A DNA stretch of 33,706 bases from Lachnospiraceae bacterium (GTDB taxonomy: Bacteria > Bacillota > Clostridia > Lachnospirales > Lachnospiraceae), in assembly GCA_017449075.1 (NCBI GenBank), contig JAFSKG010000040.1, positions 1 through 33,706 of the forward strand. The letters are read 5' to 3'. Position numbers and translations under genes: made by a program. Positions 1-7,427 of this stretch are shown here, piece by piece. Position 1 is the first letter of the stretch, and each line of letters begins with the position of its first letter. The notes beneath the pieces are model-generated. The model was given only the letters and a program-made list of their open reading frames with translations, was not told where the DNA came from and did no database searches.

Positions 1-2217
1 TAATGTATTAGTTGTGTTTGTACTTGCAGGTATTCCTGCACCTCCACCACCGCCTCCGCCTCCACCGCCTCCGCCTCCACCACCAGAATAAACACCACAA
101 TGACGTGGAGTAGGAACGATATCTCCCCATAATGCATATAACACCTTAGGAGAAGTTATGTATTCGTTCGGATCGAATTTATTTTGAAATGCTGTGTCGT
201 TATACCAACCAAGAAAATTCTTATTGTTTTTTCTTGGATTCGTTGGAAGACTTAGTTTATTACCCTCTTCTACACTTACACTTGTTATATTTGTTCCACC
301 ATTAGTATTAAAACTTATAAGATGCGATACCTTATTTATACTTGAATTTCTTATAAGACTTATATAACTATTTATAATTCTATTTTGTTGATCCACTAAA
401 TAATTACCTTCTTCATTTAACAATATGAAACTTACTACATTTCTACTGTTCTCATCACTAAATAGTTTTGAACCATCTATTCTTAATTGACATTTGCCAT
501 TATTTAAAGCATATAGCCCATGATTATTATTACTTATTAATTTCTCTCCATTTAGATATACTTGAACAGATTTGGCTCTATGGTCTGTGACATTTAAATT
601 AAGTACTGCATATGTATCATATGGAAGAGCTCCACCTGAACGAAGTTTATTTGCATCATTTATTGTATCTGCTCTAAAATTACCTGTAATTGTTATGGCA
701 CTACTTTTTACATATGGATGAACAGTCATAGTATTTGTATTATCATTTAATAAATCTTCTTCTGTCTTATATATATTATCAAGAACTGTTAATCTTTCAG
801 ATACATTACCATATGGTTGTTCTGTCATATATTGCTCATAATATCCTTCAGCATATTCACTTAAATATGTGCTCTGTTCTATACTATCTCTTAGATTCCA
901 GTATTTCTCGCCTGTCTTTATAAGAAAATAAGGAAAGTTAACCCATTGCTTTGCATAATTTTCTTTATTTGCTCCTGTTAAATTGTCAGAGTTTAGTACC
1001 CAAGTAGGTTTAAAACTTAATTGCTCTCCGCTTGGCGATTTATAATAATACTCTGACACTATGTTATATGTCCTATCCATTATTCTATTATTGACATAAA
1101 AGCTTGCTGCTCTATCTATATTAGTTGTATTAGGATCATAATAGTAATATTCTCCTAGAACTCCTTCATAGCAACTTAGATAATAGAGAACTCCGTATTC
1201 AAATAAGTCATAATTTCCTAAATCAGTATTGTTAAATTCTAAACGGACTTCTATATGGTCAAGTAAGTTTATTCCTTGAGGATTTAGATATCCGTTCCCA
1301 CTATATCTCGCAACTAAATCTTCTACAAAGCCATTAGGTAATAACACATAGTTATCATTACTGCTATCAAAGTCAAAGAACTGCACATTGTTTGCAAGGT
1401 TTAATAATATAGGACTATTACCACTGCTATCCATCATATCTCTTATGACTTTGACATTTGTGTTGCCATTATAATAATTCCCATTATCATCAGATATACT
1501 AACTGTTCCAGCATTTTCACCTGTGTATATCTCGTACCTATCATATGTTGAATGTATAACTACACTTGGGCTTGCTGTTGATGGATGATTGCCAGCATCA
1601 AATAATCCCTCATTAAGCAATGGTGTATCTTCAATTTGGAGTTCTGGTATTTCACTAATTGTTGCTATGTCATTAGTATTTAATGTAACTTCTTCTATTG
1701 TCGACTCCACTATCAGAGTTTCTTCAGTTGATATTTCTTCTACTACTGATTCACTTTCTTTTATGTTTTTATTTATGACTTCATCAAGTACACTCTCTAA
1801 AATATTTAGTGCTTCTTCTTCGTTTGTCTCGCTATTTTCTAAATCACTACTCTCTATAATTGCATTGATTTTCTCAAGTGCCTCTTTCTCATAATCATTT
1901 ATATTTTGCCCACTACTTGTTTCTTCAATGAAATCAATTTGAGCAGTAGATTCAATTGTTTTATCTTCCTCTGGTTCAGTTTCATCCACAACAGTTTCTT
2001 CATTTTCAAAACTATCATTGGAGGATTTTAAATTATCAAAGTCACCACTACTTTCTTCAGTAGTGCTTTCTGCAACACCTATAGATTCATTCGCAGTTGT
2101 GCTTTCTACTACAACATTATCAATACTTGAGTCTTCTGCATATGATGTAATTACCAAACTTATTGTCATAGAAAACATTAAGATGATTGACATTGTCTTT
2201 CTTAAAACTTTTACCAT
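1..2217 (-). CDS. Secreted surface protein with InlB-type repeat and poly-Gly spacer (3' end outside window)
   Basis: The frame is open from an ATG at 2217 to the left edge (739 codons, no stop), so the gene is 3'-partial. GGAGG lies about 8 nt before the start. Residues 1-27 form a signal peptide (MVKVLRK, then a hydrophobic stretch ending SYA). Residues 28 to about 200 are an acidic Ser/Thr/Glu-rich linker with repeated VVEST/EESTT-like segments. The middle 400 residues are not recognised. Near residues 640-700 there is one InlB B-repeat (Flg_new) unit, ISFNTNGG to NFLGWY to LYALW. It is followed by 15 consecutive glycines (bases 40-84) and the start of a new C-terminal region. By family knowledge such proteins are exported and attached to the wall; the anchoring domain would lie beyond the window. 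The acidic linker and poly-Gly spacer resemble those of the giant protease at 23384-33331. The upstream DNA is a candidate invertible promoter, so expression is probably phase variable. Confidence 0.85.
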   Translation of the reverse strand, partial: MVKVLRKTMSIILMFSMTISLVITSYAEDSSIDNVVVESTTANESIGVAESTTEESSGDFDNLKSSNDSFENEETVVDETEPEEDKTIESTAQIDFIEETSSGQNINDYEKEALEKINAIIESSDLENSETNEEEALNILESVLDEVINKNIKESESVVEEISTEETLIVESTIEEVTLNTNDIATISEIPELQIEDTPLLNEGLFDAGNHPSTASPSVVIHSTYDRYEIYTGENAGTVSISDDNGNYYNGNTNVKVIRDMMDSSGNSPILLNLANNVQFFDFDSSNDNYVLLPNGFVEDLVARYSGNGYLNPQGINLLDHIEVRLEFNNTDLGNYDLFEYGVLYYLSCYEGVLGEYYYYDPNTTNIDRAASFYVNNRIMDRTYNIVSEYYYKSPSGEQLSFKPTWVLNSDNLTGANKENYAKQWVNFPYFLIKTGEKYWNLRDSIEQSTYLSEYAEGYYEQYMTEQPYGNVSERLTVLDNIYKTEEDLLNDNTNTMTVHPYVKSSAITITGNFRADTINDANKLRSGGALPYDTYAVLNLNVTDHRAKSVQVYLNGEKLISNNNHGLYALNNGKCQLRIDGSKLFSDENSRNVVSFILLNEEGNYLVDQQNRIINSYISLIRNSSINKVSHLISFNTNGGTNITSVSVEEGNKLSLPTNPRKNNKNFLGWYNDTAFQNKFDPNEYITSPKVLYALWGDIVPTPRHCGVYSGGGGGGGGGGGGGGGAGIPASTNTTNTL

Positions 2218-2270
2218 ATCTTTTCCTCCAATTTTTTTATAACAAAAAATAAACCATATTACCTTTATAG

Positions 2271-2320
2271 TCTGTTGAAATTACCATATTCAATTTTAAT
2301 TTGACTTCAATTTCAACAGA
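2271..2320. repeat. 12-bp inverted repeat in the surface-gene leader
   Basis: TCTGTTGAAATT at 2271-2282 is the exact reverse complement of AATTTCAACAGA at 2309-2320. The right copy overlaps the left recombination site, so the left copy brings an extra CAACAGA half-site. It could be a recombinase-binding half-site, or a hairpin in the 5' leader of the surface-gene mRNA. Confidence 0.6.
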
Positions 2321-2336
2321 ACTTTAAGACTGTTGC
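2314..2336 (+). repeat. Left 23-bp inverted repeat (candidate recombination site)
   Basis: These 23 bases, from CAACAGAAC to GACTGTTGC, are the perfect reverse complement of 2612-2634. Each copy is internally dyadic: CAACAG and CTGTTG arms flank an 11-bp AT-rich centre. That resembles a tyrosine-recombinase crossover site with two recombinase-binding arms. The bases just outside the two copies differ, so the identity is limited to the site. Confidence 0.9.
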
Positions 2337-2398
2337 GAGTTAAAATAAAGTATTTAGTTTTAAGTATTATATTTATGTAAAAATTCTTTGAATAACAA

Positions 2399-2466
2399 TG
2401 CTATGCAATTTTAACATAGCAGTCTTATTTACTATGCTCTTAAAATATAGATTTTATTACATAGCA
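2399..2466. repeat. Cluster of TGCTATG motifs inside the invertible segment
   Basis: TGCTATG occurs at 2399-2405. Its reverse complement CATAGCA occurs at 2415-2421 and 2460-2466, and the near copy CTATGCT at 2432-2438. The first two form a 7-bp stem with a 9-nt loop. Such spaced dyads could bind a regulator or a recombinase accessory factor, or form an mRNA hairpin. No T-run follows, so a terminator is unlikely. Confidence 0.5.
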
Positions 2467-2512
2467 AATATCACTTATAGTTATCCATAAATGAATTCAT
2501 GTCATAAACTGC

Positions 2513-2542
2513 ATTTTATTGCTCATACAAAATTTATGTCAA
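2513..2542 (-). promoter_or_regulatory. Candidate promoter facing the surface gene
   Basis: On the minus strand TTGACA (2542-2537) is followed after 18 bp by TAAAAT (2518-2513). It points left to the surface gene in the present orientation. A transcript would have a leader of almost 290 nt crossing the TGCTATG cluster and the left recombination site. The match is by eye in AT-rich DNA. Confidence 0.45.
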
Positions 2543-2568
2543 TTTATAACAATTATTTAAATTTAATA

Positions 2569-2598
2569 TTGACAAAAATGTCAATTTTGGTGTATTAT
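2569..2598 (+). promoter_or_regulatory. Candidate promoter facing right, away from the surface gene
   Basis: TTGACA (2569-2574), 18 bp, TATTAT (2593-2598), about 14 bp before the right inverted repeat. In the present orientation it fires into the hairpin and T-run at 2610-2641. After inversion it would fire across the left site into the surface gene with a leader of roughly 100 nt. TTGACA-AAAA-TGTCAA is itself palindromic, so a -35 hexamer also exists on the other strand here. Confidence 0.6.
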
Positions 2599-2609
2599 TA
2601 TATTCAGTT

Positions 2610-2641
2610 AAGCAACAGTCTTAAAGTTCTGTTGCTTTTTT
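2610..2641 (+). terminator. Hairpin plus T-run at the right recombination site
   Basis: AAGCAACAG and CTGTTGCTT form a 9-bp stem around a 10-nt loop, followed by a run of T (2636-2641). On the plus strand this reads as an intrinsic terminator just downstream of the right-facing promoter. The T-run lies outside the invertible DNA and would not move with it. Confidence 0.55.
2612..2634 (-). repeat. Right 23-bp inverted repeat (candidate recombination site)
   Basis: Perfect reverse complement of 2314-2336. It lies 6 bp from the recombinase stop codon, which ties the site to that enzyme. Confidence 0.9.
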
Positions 2642-3498
2642 TATTTCTTATACCAAATATCCATTGTTATTCCATATTCTTCAACAGTTTTTCTTAGGTA
2701 TATGAGTGTTGTCTCTGTACTTGAATGTCCAAGTATATTTGCTAATGCTTCAATGTCCTTGTGAATACTATAGTGTTTTACAGCAAATAAATGCCTGAAA
2801 CTATGAGGAAACACAGTATTAGTGTCTACTTCCATCTCTTTTGCTAAGTTCTTTAGCATTCGCCATATACCAAATCTCGTATAAGCATTCCTTCTATTAT
2901 TTAGTATTACTGGACCAGTCTTAATGCCAATTTTTTTACAATATTTTAATAAATCTCTTCTTATGTGCTTATTTAATACTACTTCCCTAATCTTACCTTT
3001 GTTGCTTACTATTATCTTCCCTGCAATTACCATCTCATAAGTAATCTGTCCTATCTCTGATGCTCTAATGCCTGTATTCGCGATAATTTTTGCTACAATT
3101 ACTGCTTTCGCATACTTCTTTTTTCCACATTTAATAAGTCTCTTATAATCAACTTCTTTAACATATCTGCCACTTGGCTTGCAATTCCTTTTAACTATCT
3201 TTAATCTCTTTATAGTAATATTGCCTTTGCCAAGAAACTTTAAAAAGATGTGATTCATTCCTATTTTGCCATTTATTGTATCTGGATTTGTATGTATCTT
3301 TTCAAGATAATCCTTATACTTTATTATGATTTCCTTATCAATCTTAGATATAGTCAAGCCATTTGTGTCATACAGCCATTCCAAAAATTTCCTTGCTTCA
3401 GATAAATACTTTTTGATAGTTTGTTCTCCATTTTCAGCCTCATACCTCAAATAATACTCATACGAACATAGCATTGCCTTTAAATCTTTTTCATTCAT
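2641..3498 (-). CDS. Tyrosine recombinase, likely DNA invertase
   Basis: 285 residues, the usual length of XerC/XerD-type recombinases. The N-terminal SAM-like DNA-binding domain covers about residues 1-95 and the catalytic domain about 110-285. All six catalytic positions can be placed: Arg145 (TGIRASEI), Lys167 (SNKGK), His232 and Arg235 (HSFRH), His258 (LGHSS) and Tyr267 (TLIYLRKT). The enzyme would cut and rejoin DNA through a 3'-phosphotyrosine link. The start is fixed by AAGGAGGTT about 6 nt upstream. Its stop codon is 6 bp from the right 23-bp repeat and no phage genes are nearby, so a local invertase fits better than a prophage integrase. A housekeeping XerC/D role is unlikely, given the divergent sequence and the context. 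A leader with an intrinsic terminator precedes it. Confidence 0.9.
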   Translation of the reverse strand: MNEKDLKAMLCSYEYYLRYEAENGEQTIKKYLSEARKFLEWLYDTNGLTISKIDKEIIIKYKDYLEKIHTNPDTINGKIGMNHIFLKFLGKGNITIKRLKIVKRNCKPSGRYVKEVDYKRLIKCGKKKYAKAVIVAKIIANTGIRASEIGQITYEMVIAGKIIVSNKGKIREVVLNKHIRRDLLKYCKKIGIKTGPVILNNRRNAYTRFGIWRMLKNLAKEMEVDTNTVFPHSFRHLFAVKHYSIHKDIEALANILGHSSTETTLIYLRKTVEEYGITMDIWYKK

Positions 3499-3536
3499 AA
3501 TTGAACCTCCTTAATAATATTTTTCAACATACAAGA

Positions 3537-3564
3537 TAAAAAAAGAGAAGTGTTGCCACTTCTC
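3537..3564 (-). terminator. Intrinsic terminator/attenuator ahead of the recombinase
   Basis: On the minus strand GAGAAGTG-GCAA-CACTTCTC (an 8-bp stem with a GNRA tetraloop) is followed by seven T. It stands about 40 nt before the recombinase start and reads in the same direction. The upstream lipoprotein gene already has its own terminator at 3934-3961, so this one probably acts on the recombinase leader. Confidence 0.8.
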
Positions 3565-3611
3565 AATTTGAATATATCTTTAATATGTAGATTACTAAGG
3601 AAATCTAACCA

Positions 3612-3662
3612 CTATTTATGCCTATATAATAGAGAACGGCATATATTTTTAAATTTATTCAT
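3612..3662 (-). CDS. Possible 16-residue leader peptide
   Basis: An ATG at 3660-3662 opens MNKFKNICRSLLYRHK and ends at TAG (3612-3614). GAAAGGA lies 9 nt upstream and a good promoter (3688-3716) about 25 bp further. The terminator at 3537-3564 and the recombinase follow, as in a transcription-attenuation leader. The peptide is basic and matches no leader I recognise. It is short enough to be chance; the ribosome site and promoter spacing are the support. Confidence 0.4.
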   Translation of the reverse strand: MNKFKNICRSLLYRHK

Positions 3663-3687
3663 TTTTTCTAGTCCTTTCATATATTTC

Positions 3688-3716
3688 ATTATATCATAAT
3701 TAGTCTTCTATATAAA
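3688..3716 (-). promoter_or_regulatory. Candidate promoter for leader peptide and recombinase
   Basis: TTTATA (3716-3711), 17 bp, TATAAT (3693-3688) on the minus strand. The -10 is perfect and the -35 matches 4 of 6. A transcript would start about 20 nt before the leader ATG. Confidence 0.6.
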
Positions 3717-3933
3717 TTAAAATTTTAATACTTGTAAATCGTGTATATATTACAATCATCGCAATAGTAGATTAATAATTTATACTAAAGTTCACTTTAT
3801 TATGATTTCTCATCATCTATATCTATCTACATATTATTTCTTATGTCTACTTACATAAATTTATGTGTATAAGGATGCAAAATATGTATACATTTATTAT
3901 AGCAATAGAGTCGTTTGGGGACTTATGTTGCAA
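3717..3933. other. AT-rich intergenic stretch
   Basis: No gene is seen. The one notable item is a perfect 14-bp palindrome, ACATAAATTTATGT, at 3853-3866, which could be an operator or chance in AT-rich DNA. Confidence 0.4.
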
Positions 3934-3961
3934 TAAAAAATCGGGCATCACTGCCCGATTC
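3934..3961 (-). terminator. Terminator of the lipoprotein gene
   Basis: On the minus strand AATCGGGCA-GTGA-TGCCCGATT forms a 9-bp stem followed by a T-run, 17 nt after the stop codon at 3978. It probably ends the long liv-lipoprotein transcript. Confidence 0.9.
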
Positions 3962-3977
3962 TATGGTTTAGTTATGA

Positions 3978-4889
3978 TTATTTCACAGGAATATACCCTG
4001 CCTTTTTAATATCTTCCTTACCCTTATCAGACAAAATGTAATTATATAATTTCATTGTTTCTGAATCAGCTGGAGTATCTTCTCTTATAACAAGATAATA
4101 CTCATTTAAAAATGGATATTTGCCATCTCCTATAGTCTCATCACTTGGCATAACTCCATCTATAGATATAAGCTCAAGACCTGGAACTGCATACATTTTT
4201 TTAGCATAGTAAAATACACTATAGCCTATCGCATTACCACTATTGTTATATGATGCAAGAGTCTCTATGAGACCATCCATTCCCTCTATACGATATTTTT
4301 TAGGTGCATCAACTGGTGTCACATCTTTCATAACAAGGTTTAAGAAAAGTGTCTGACTTCCACTATTTAAAACTCTCTGATATGCTTCTATCTTTTGGTC
4401 ATCGCCACCGAGTTCCTTCCAATTGGTAATCTTCTCAGTGTAAATGTCTCTAAGTTGCTCTGTTGTCAAATTCTTAACTTTGTTTTGTGCATTCACTATA
4501 AATACAAGTGCATCCACACCGATAGGAGTCACTTTTAATTTTACTGGACTCTTGTCAATTATCTCTTTTGTCTCTGATGATGGCTCATATACTAAAAGTA
4601 AATCTGCATTGCCATCTAAAAGATTTCTCCATGCATAATCAGTAGTTGTAACTTCTGTATTGTTTTCAGCCTCTGTCAAAGTTTCTCCTAAGTAGCTTGA
4701 TCTTATCTGAGCCATCATAGGCATATTAGCTGTAGAGCCGTCTACTCTTGGATAACTTTTTTTCTCGGCAGTTACCTGTGTGGTTTCTTTTGTTGCATCA
4801 GCAGTTGTTTCTGCTACTTTTACCGTATTGCTGCAGGCAAATGTTGCAAATAATAATGTTGCAACAATAGTTAATTTAAAATATTTCAT
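3978..4889 (-). CDS. PstS-like substrate-binding lipoprotein
   Basis: About 303 residues. The N terminus has a hydrophobic segment and lipobox (LLFATFACS), so it should be lipid-anchored outside the membrane. Residues about 48-300 resemble the PBP-like domain of phosphate-binding PstS proteins: VDGSTANMP near the start of the mature domain, LTTEQLRDIYTEKITNWKELGG, and GNAIGYSVFYYA. The family binds phosphate or a related oxyanion. The GSTA segment differs from the classic phosphate-binding GSS/GSG pattern, so the ligand is uncertain. No pst permease or ATPase genes are present; it follows another lipoprotein and the liv genes. The ATG at 4889 is preferred to the TTG two codons earlier because GGAAGG lies 8 nt before it. 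A palindromic repeat abuts the ribosome site. Confidence 0.8.
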   Translation of the reverse strand: MKYFKLTIVATLLFATFACSNTVKVAETTADATKETTQVTAEKKSYPRVDGSTANMPMMAQIRSSYLGETLTEAENNTEVTTTDYAWRNLLDGNADLLLVYEPSSETKEIIDKSPVKLKVTPIGVDALVFIVNAQNKVKNLTTEQLRDIYTEKITNWKELGGDDQKIEAYQRVLNSGSQTLFLNLVMKDVTPVDAPKKYRIEGMDGLIETLASYNNSGNAIGYSVFYYAKKMYAVPGLELISIDGVMPSDETIGDGKYPFLNEYYLVIREDTPADSETMKLYNYILSDKGKEDIKKAGYIPVK

Positions 4890-4903
4890 TTCCAATTCCT
4901 TCC

Positions 4904-4926
4904 GGGCTCGCAGTGCTCGCCCCTAC
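4904..4926 (-). repeat. GTAGGGGCG-family palindromic repeat
   Basis: On the minus strand GTAGGGGCGAGCACTGCGAG followed by CCC, sitting between the two lipoprotein genes and directly before the next gene's GGAAGG ribosome site. The ends GGGCGAGC and GCGAGCCC can pair only in part. It shares its core and placement with the copies at 12604, 19162, 19917 and 22425. Confidence 0.85.
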
Positions 4927-4934
4927 ATACCCAA

Positions 4935-6713
4935 TTAATATTCAGTAACAAATTCTCCAGCGAAGTCTTTTTCGACTGCATCTTCACGCATGGTGTCAAA
5001 TACAGAATAAGTGTAGATAGGTATCCCATCGTAATCCATAAAACCATATTTAAAACCATTTTGGTATGTGAAAAATTTTTCTGTCATATTATCAATGTAT
5101 TTTAAATTGTCAACTACTATATGCAAGTCATTGTTAATTACTCCCATTCTTCCAGTACTTGCATCAGTAAATGGCTTATAATCAGTCTCAATATTATACC
5201 AACCCCTTATTATAAGAGCCCTGCCAGGAATCTCGTTTGCAACTTTTAAATCTTTGTCCAAAAAGTATGTGTTACCTTCTTTAGTTATAACTATATAATC
5301 GTCATAGGCGTAAGTTTCTATTGAGTCAATGTGATCGAGTACTACATTAAAATTCACATCATAGAGTTCAAAGTCTGTTCTACTTGAATAATCGGTAGCA
5401 GTGCCATTTGAAAAGAAGACTTTGTCAAATTTTTCTATCTTTTCTATCATACAATTGGTGTCAAACTTTTTAACTGTTTCCAGTTTCTCATTGTAAACAG
5501 TATTCTTATTAGCAAATATATAGCCCTCTTGAATAAAAGTATTATCAAGACTCTTAAACGTCGCAACCATCTCTAGTTTATCATTATATACATCACAAGT
5601 ATCATCATCAAACATACCTATATCAATACTCTTATGTGCCAAAAATATAACATTTCCATCATGAACAAATGCGTTAACATATTGATATTCGCCACTCTCT
5701 TCTATCTTTCTGGTTAAATCATCATACTTGCTTTGCTCCTCTTGTATCTTTTCCCAATCCGTCTTCTCTTCTACAAAAGGGCGATCTTCACTCACTTTTT
5801 CTCTCTTGCTAAAGTCATAGTCAAAAGCAATTTTTCCTCTTCTTACAGTTAATATAGGAAATGTATCACCATATATCCTCTCATCTATGTCCTCATCAAA
5901 AATAAAATTGTAATTCTCATCAAGATAATTATACTTTCTGCCATCTGAACCATCTTCGTTTTTTACTTTTCGTGACAAATTAACAAGATGCACATTATTT
6001 CTAGTTTCAACACCATTAAGTGAATATCCTTCTATTCTTTTTAACTCATTAAAATTTTCATCGCAAATTATAGTCACTTCTTTTTTATCGTTGCCGTACT
6101 CATCTGTTGACATAATGAATTTTCCGTCAAAAATTTCTAAATTACTATAAGGCAAGGTGGTTGTTTCTTTATTATTTACATTAAATACTTTTAAATCATT
6201 TTCACCATATGTCTCGGAATTATCCCTATATATAATTTTATCTTTTGTTGAACATTTAGCTCCATAGGTATTTGTAGTAAGTCCAACTTCTTTTCCATCC
6301 TTATCAAAGAAAACAGATCTCACTGTCATATCAATGCTCTCGTATGCCGAATCACCTTCTCCATAAGTATGTTTTTCCAATCCTTCCCCACTATACACTT
6401 TATAAATGTAGTTGGTTGTATTAGCATCTATATCTTCAATAATTTCAACTTGCTCAATACTTGGTTCCATTGTTTTGAGAACTATAGTGCCATCACCTTT
6501 TACCAGCATTGTAGTATTTGTCATCGGATTTCTTATAGAATGAATTTTGTTTATAAACTCTGGGTCGCTGGCAACTTTAGATGTTTTATTTTCTGCAATG
6601 TTTTCATTTGTTACTTTGGTGTCAATTTTTGAATTTTTAGTGCAAGAAAATAAAAACAAAGTAGATATAATTATAAACGACAAAATTTTTATAATTTTCA
6701 CAGTGTTTTTCAT
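4935..6713 (-). CDS. Large lipoprotein with WG-like repeats, function unknown
   Basis: 592 residues. The signal peptide ends in lipobox FLFSC (Cys24), so it is probably lipid-anchored on the cell surface. The rest is rich in Asp, Tyr and Asn and contains many short segments of the type YNDKLEMVATF, YNEKLETVKKF, and near the C terminus NGFKYGFMDYDG. These resemble WG/beta-propeller-like repeats, but the assignment is weak. AAAGGTGA precedes the ATG. It begins 9 bp after the livF stop and is followed by the PstS-like gene, so it probably shares the liv transcript. I do not recognise its function; ligand sensing or cell-surface binding are guesses. Confidence 0.7.
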   Translation of the reverse strand: MKNTVKIIKILSFIIISTLFLFSCTKNSKIDTKVTNENIAENKTSKVASDPEFINKIHSIRNPMTNTTMLVKGDGTIVLKTMEPSIEQVEIIEDIDANTTNYIYKVYSGEGLEKHTYGEGDSAYESIDMTVRSVFFDKDGKEVGLTTNTYGAKCSTKDKIIYRDNSETYGENDLKVFNVNNKETTTLPYSNLEIFDGKFIMSTDEYGNDKKEVTIICDENFNELKRIEGYSLNGVETRNNVHLVNLSRKVKNEDGSDGRKYNYLDENYNFIFDEDIDERIYGDTFPILTVRRGKIAFDYDFSKREKVSEDRPFVEEKTDWEKIQEEQSKYDDLTRKIEESGEYQYVNAFVHDGNVIFLAHKSIDIGMFDDDTCDVYNDKLEMVATFKSLDNTFIQEGYIFANKNTVYNEKLETVKKFDTNCMIEKIEKFDKVFFSNGTATDYSSRTDFELYDVNFNVVLDHIDSIETYAYDDYIVITKEGNTYFLDKDLKVANEIPGRALIIRGWYNIETDYKPFTDASTGRMGVINNDLHIVVDNLKYIDNMTEKFFTYQNGFKYGFMDYDGIPIYTYSVFDTMREDAVEKDFAGEFVTEY

Positions 6714-6722
6714 AATTCACCT

Positions 6723-7427
6723 TTAGTTTTTCTTTCCAAGGTATGCTTCTTTGATTTTTGGATTGTCAAGCAACTCTTTTCCCGAGCCTTGCATCGCTAT
6801 AGTACCAGTCTCAAGCACATAAGCTTTATCTGCAAGTCTTAAAGCCATATTGGCATTTTGCTCTATAAGAAGAATTGTAACACCCTCTTCATTTATCTCT
6901 TTTAAGATATTGAATATGTCTTTTACGACAAGCGGAGCAAGTCCTAGCGATGGCTCATCAAGCATCATTATCTTAGGCCTGCTCATAAGCGATCTCGCAA
7001 CTGCAAGCATCTGTTGCTCTCCACCAGAAAGAGTTCCTGCAAGTTGGTTTTCTCTCTCCTTTAGTATTGGAAATAATCTATGACATTTTTCTATATCATT
7101 TGTAAGATCATCATTTCTAAGATATGCACCTATCTTGATATTTTCAAGAACGGTCATGTCAGGAAAAATCCTTCTCCCCTCAGGACAAAGTGTAATTCCT
7201 TTTCCAACTATCTCAGAAGAACCAATTTTTGTGATATCGCTACCTTCAAAAATTATTCTTCCTTCAGATGGTTTTACAAGTCCAGAAATCGCACGAAGCG
7301 TGGTACTTTTCCCTGCACCATTACTTCCTATGAGAGTTACTATCTCTCCCTCTTTAACTTCAAAACTTATACCCTTTACCGCTTCTATACCGCCAAAATT
7401 AACTTTTAAATTTTCAACTTTAAGCAT
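6723..7427 (-). CDS. livF: Branched-chain amino acid ABC transporter ATPase LivF
   Basis: 234 residues, the normal LivF length. Walker A is GSNGAGKST (about residues 34-42), the signature is LSGGEQQ (about 134-140) and Walker B is IMMLDEPS (about 153-160). LLIEQNANMALRLADKAYVLETG at the end of the core is typical of LivF rather than LivG. It powers uptake of branched-chain or related amino acids together with LivG at the membrane. It overlaps livG by 8 bp and is the last transporter gene, followed closely by two lipoprotein genes. Confidence 0.95.
   Translation of the reverse strand: MLKVENLKVNFGGIEAVKGISFEVKEGEIVTLIGSNGAGKSTTLRAISGLVKPSEGRIIFEGSDITKIGSSEIVGKGITLCPEGRRIFPDMTVLENIKIGAYLRNDDLTNDIEKCHRLFPILKERENQLAGTLSGGEQQMLAVARSLMSRPKIMMLDEPSLGLAPLVVKDIFNILKEINEEGVTILLIEQNANMALRLADKAYVLETGTIAMQGSGKELLDNPKIKEAYLGKKN

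Larger units (their letters stand above)
2314..2634. other. Candidate invertible promoter segment (phase-variation switch)
   Basis: A perfect 23-bp inverted repeat bounds 275 bp that hold no credible gene but do hold promoter-like sequences on both strands. The segment lies between the start of a secreted surface-protein gene (2217) and the stop codon of a tyrosine recombinase (2641). This is the layout of known promoter switches such as cwpV/RecV of Clostridioides difficile or Mpi-type switches of Bacteroides. Inversion would exchange which promoter faces the surface gene. The repeats, recombinase and promoter-like hexamers are seen directly; inversion itself is inferred. Confidence 0.8.

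Noticed and set aside
2612-2641. Explaining the right repeat as only a transcription terminator
   Set aside because: A terminator does not explain the exact 23-bp reverse copy at 2314-2336, which has no T-run. Both roles may coexist.
2491-2697. 68-codon plus-strand open frame through the invertible segment
   Set aside because: Low-complexity AT-rich sequence with no ribosome site; it crosses the recombination site and the recombinase end.
2641-3498. Prophage or integrative element integrase
   Set aside because: No phage or conjugation genes are present, and the tRNA genes are 11 kb away. The adjacent inverted, not direct, repeats point to inversion.
3780-3900. Other tiny ORFs in the intergenic region
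   Set aside because: No ribosome site or promoter spacing supports them, and they are expected by chance in AT-rich DNA.
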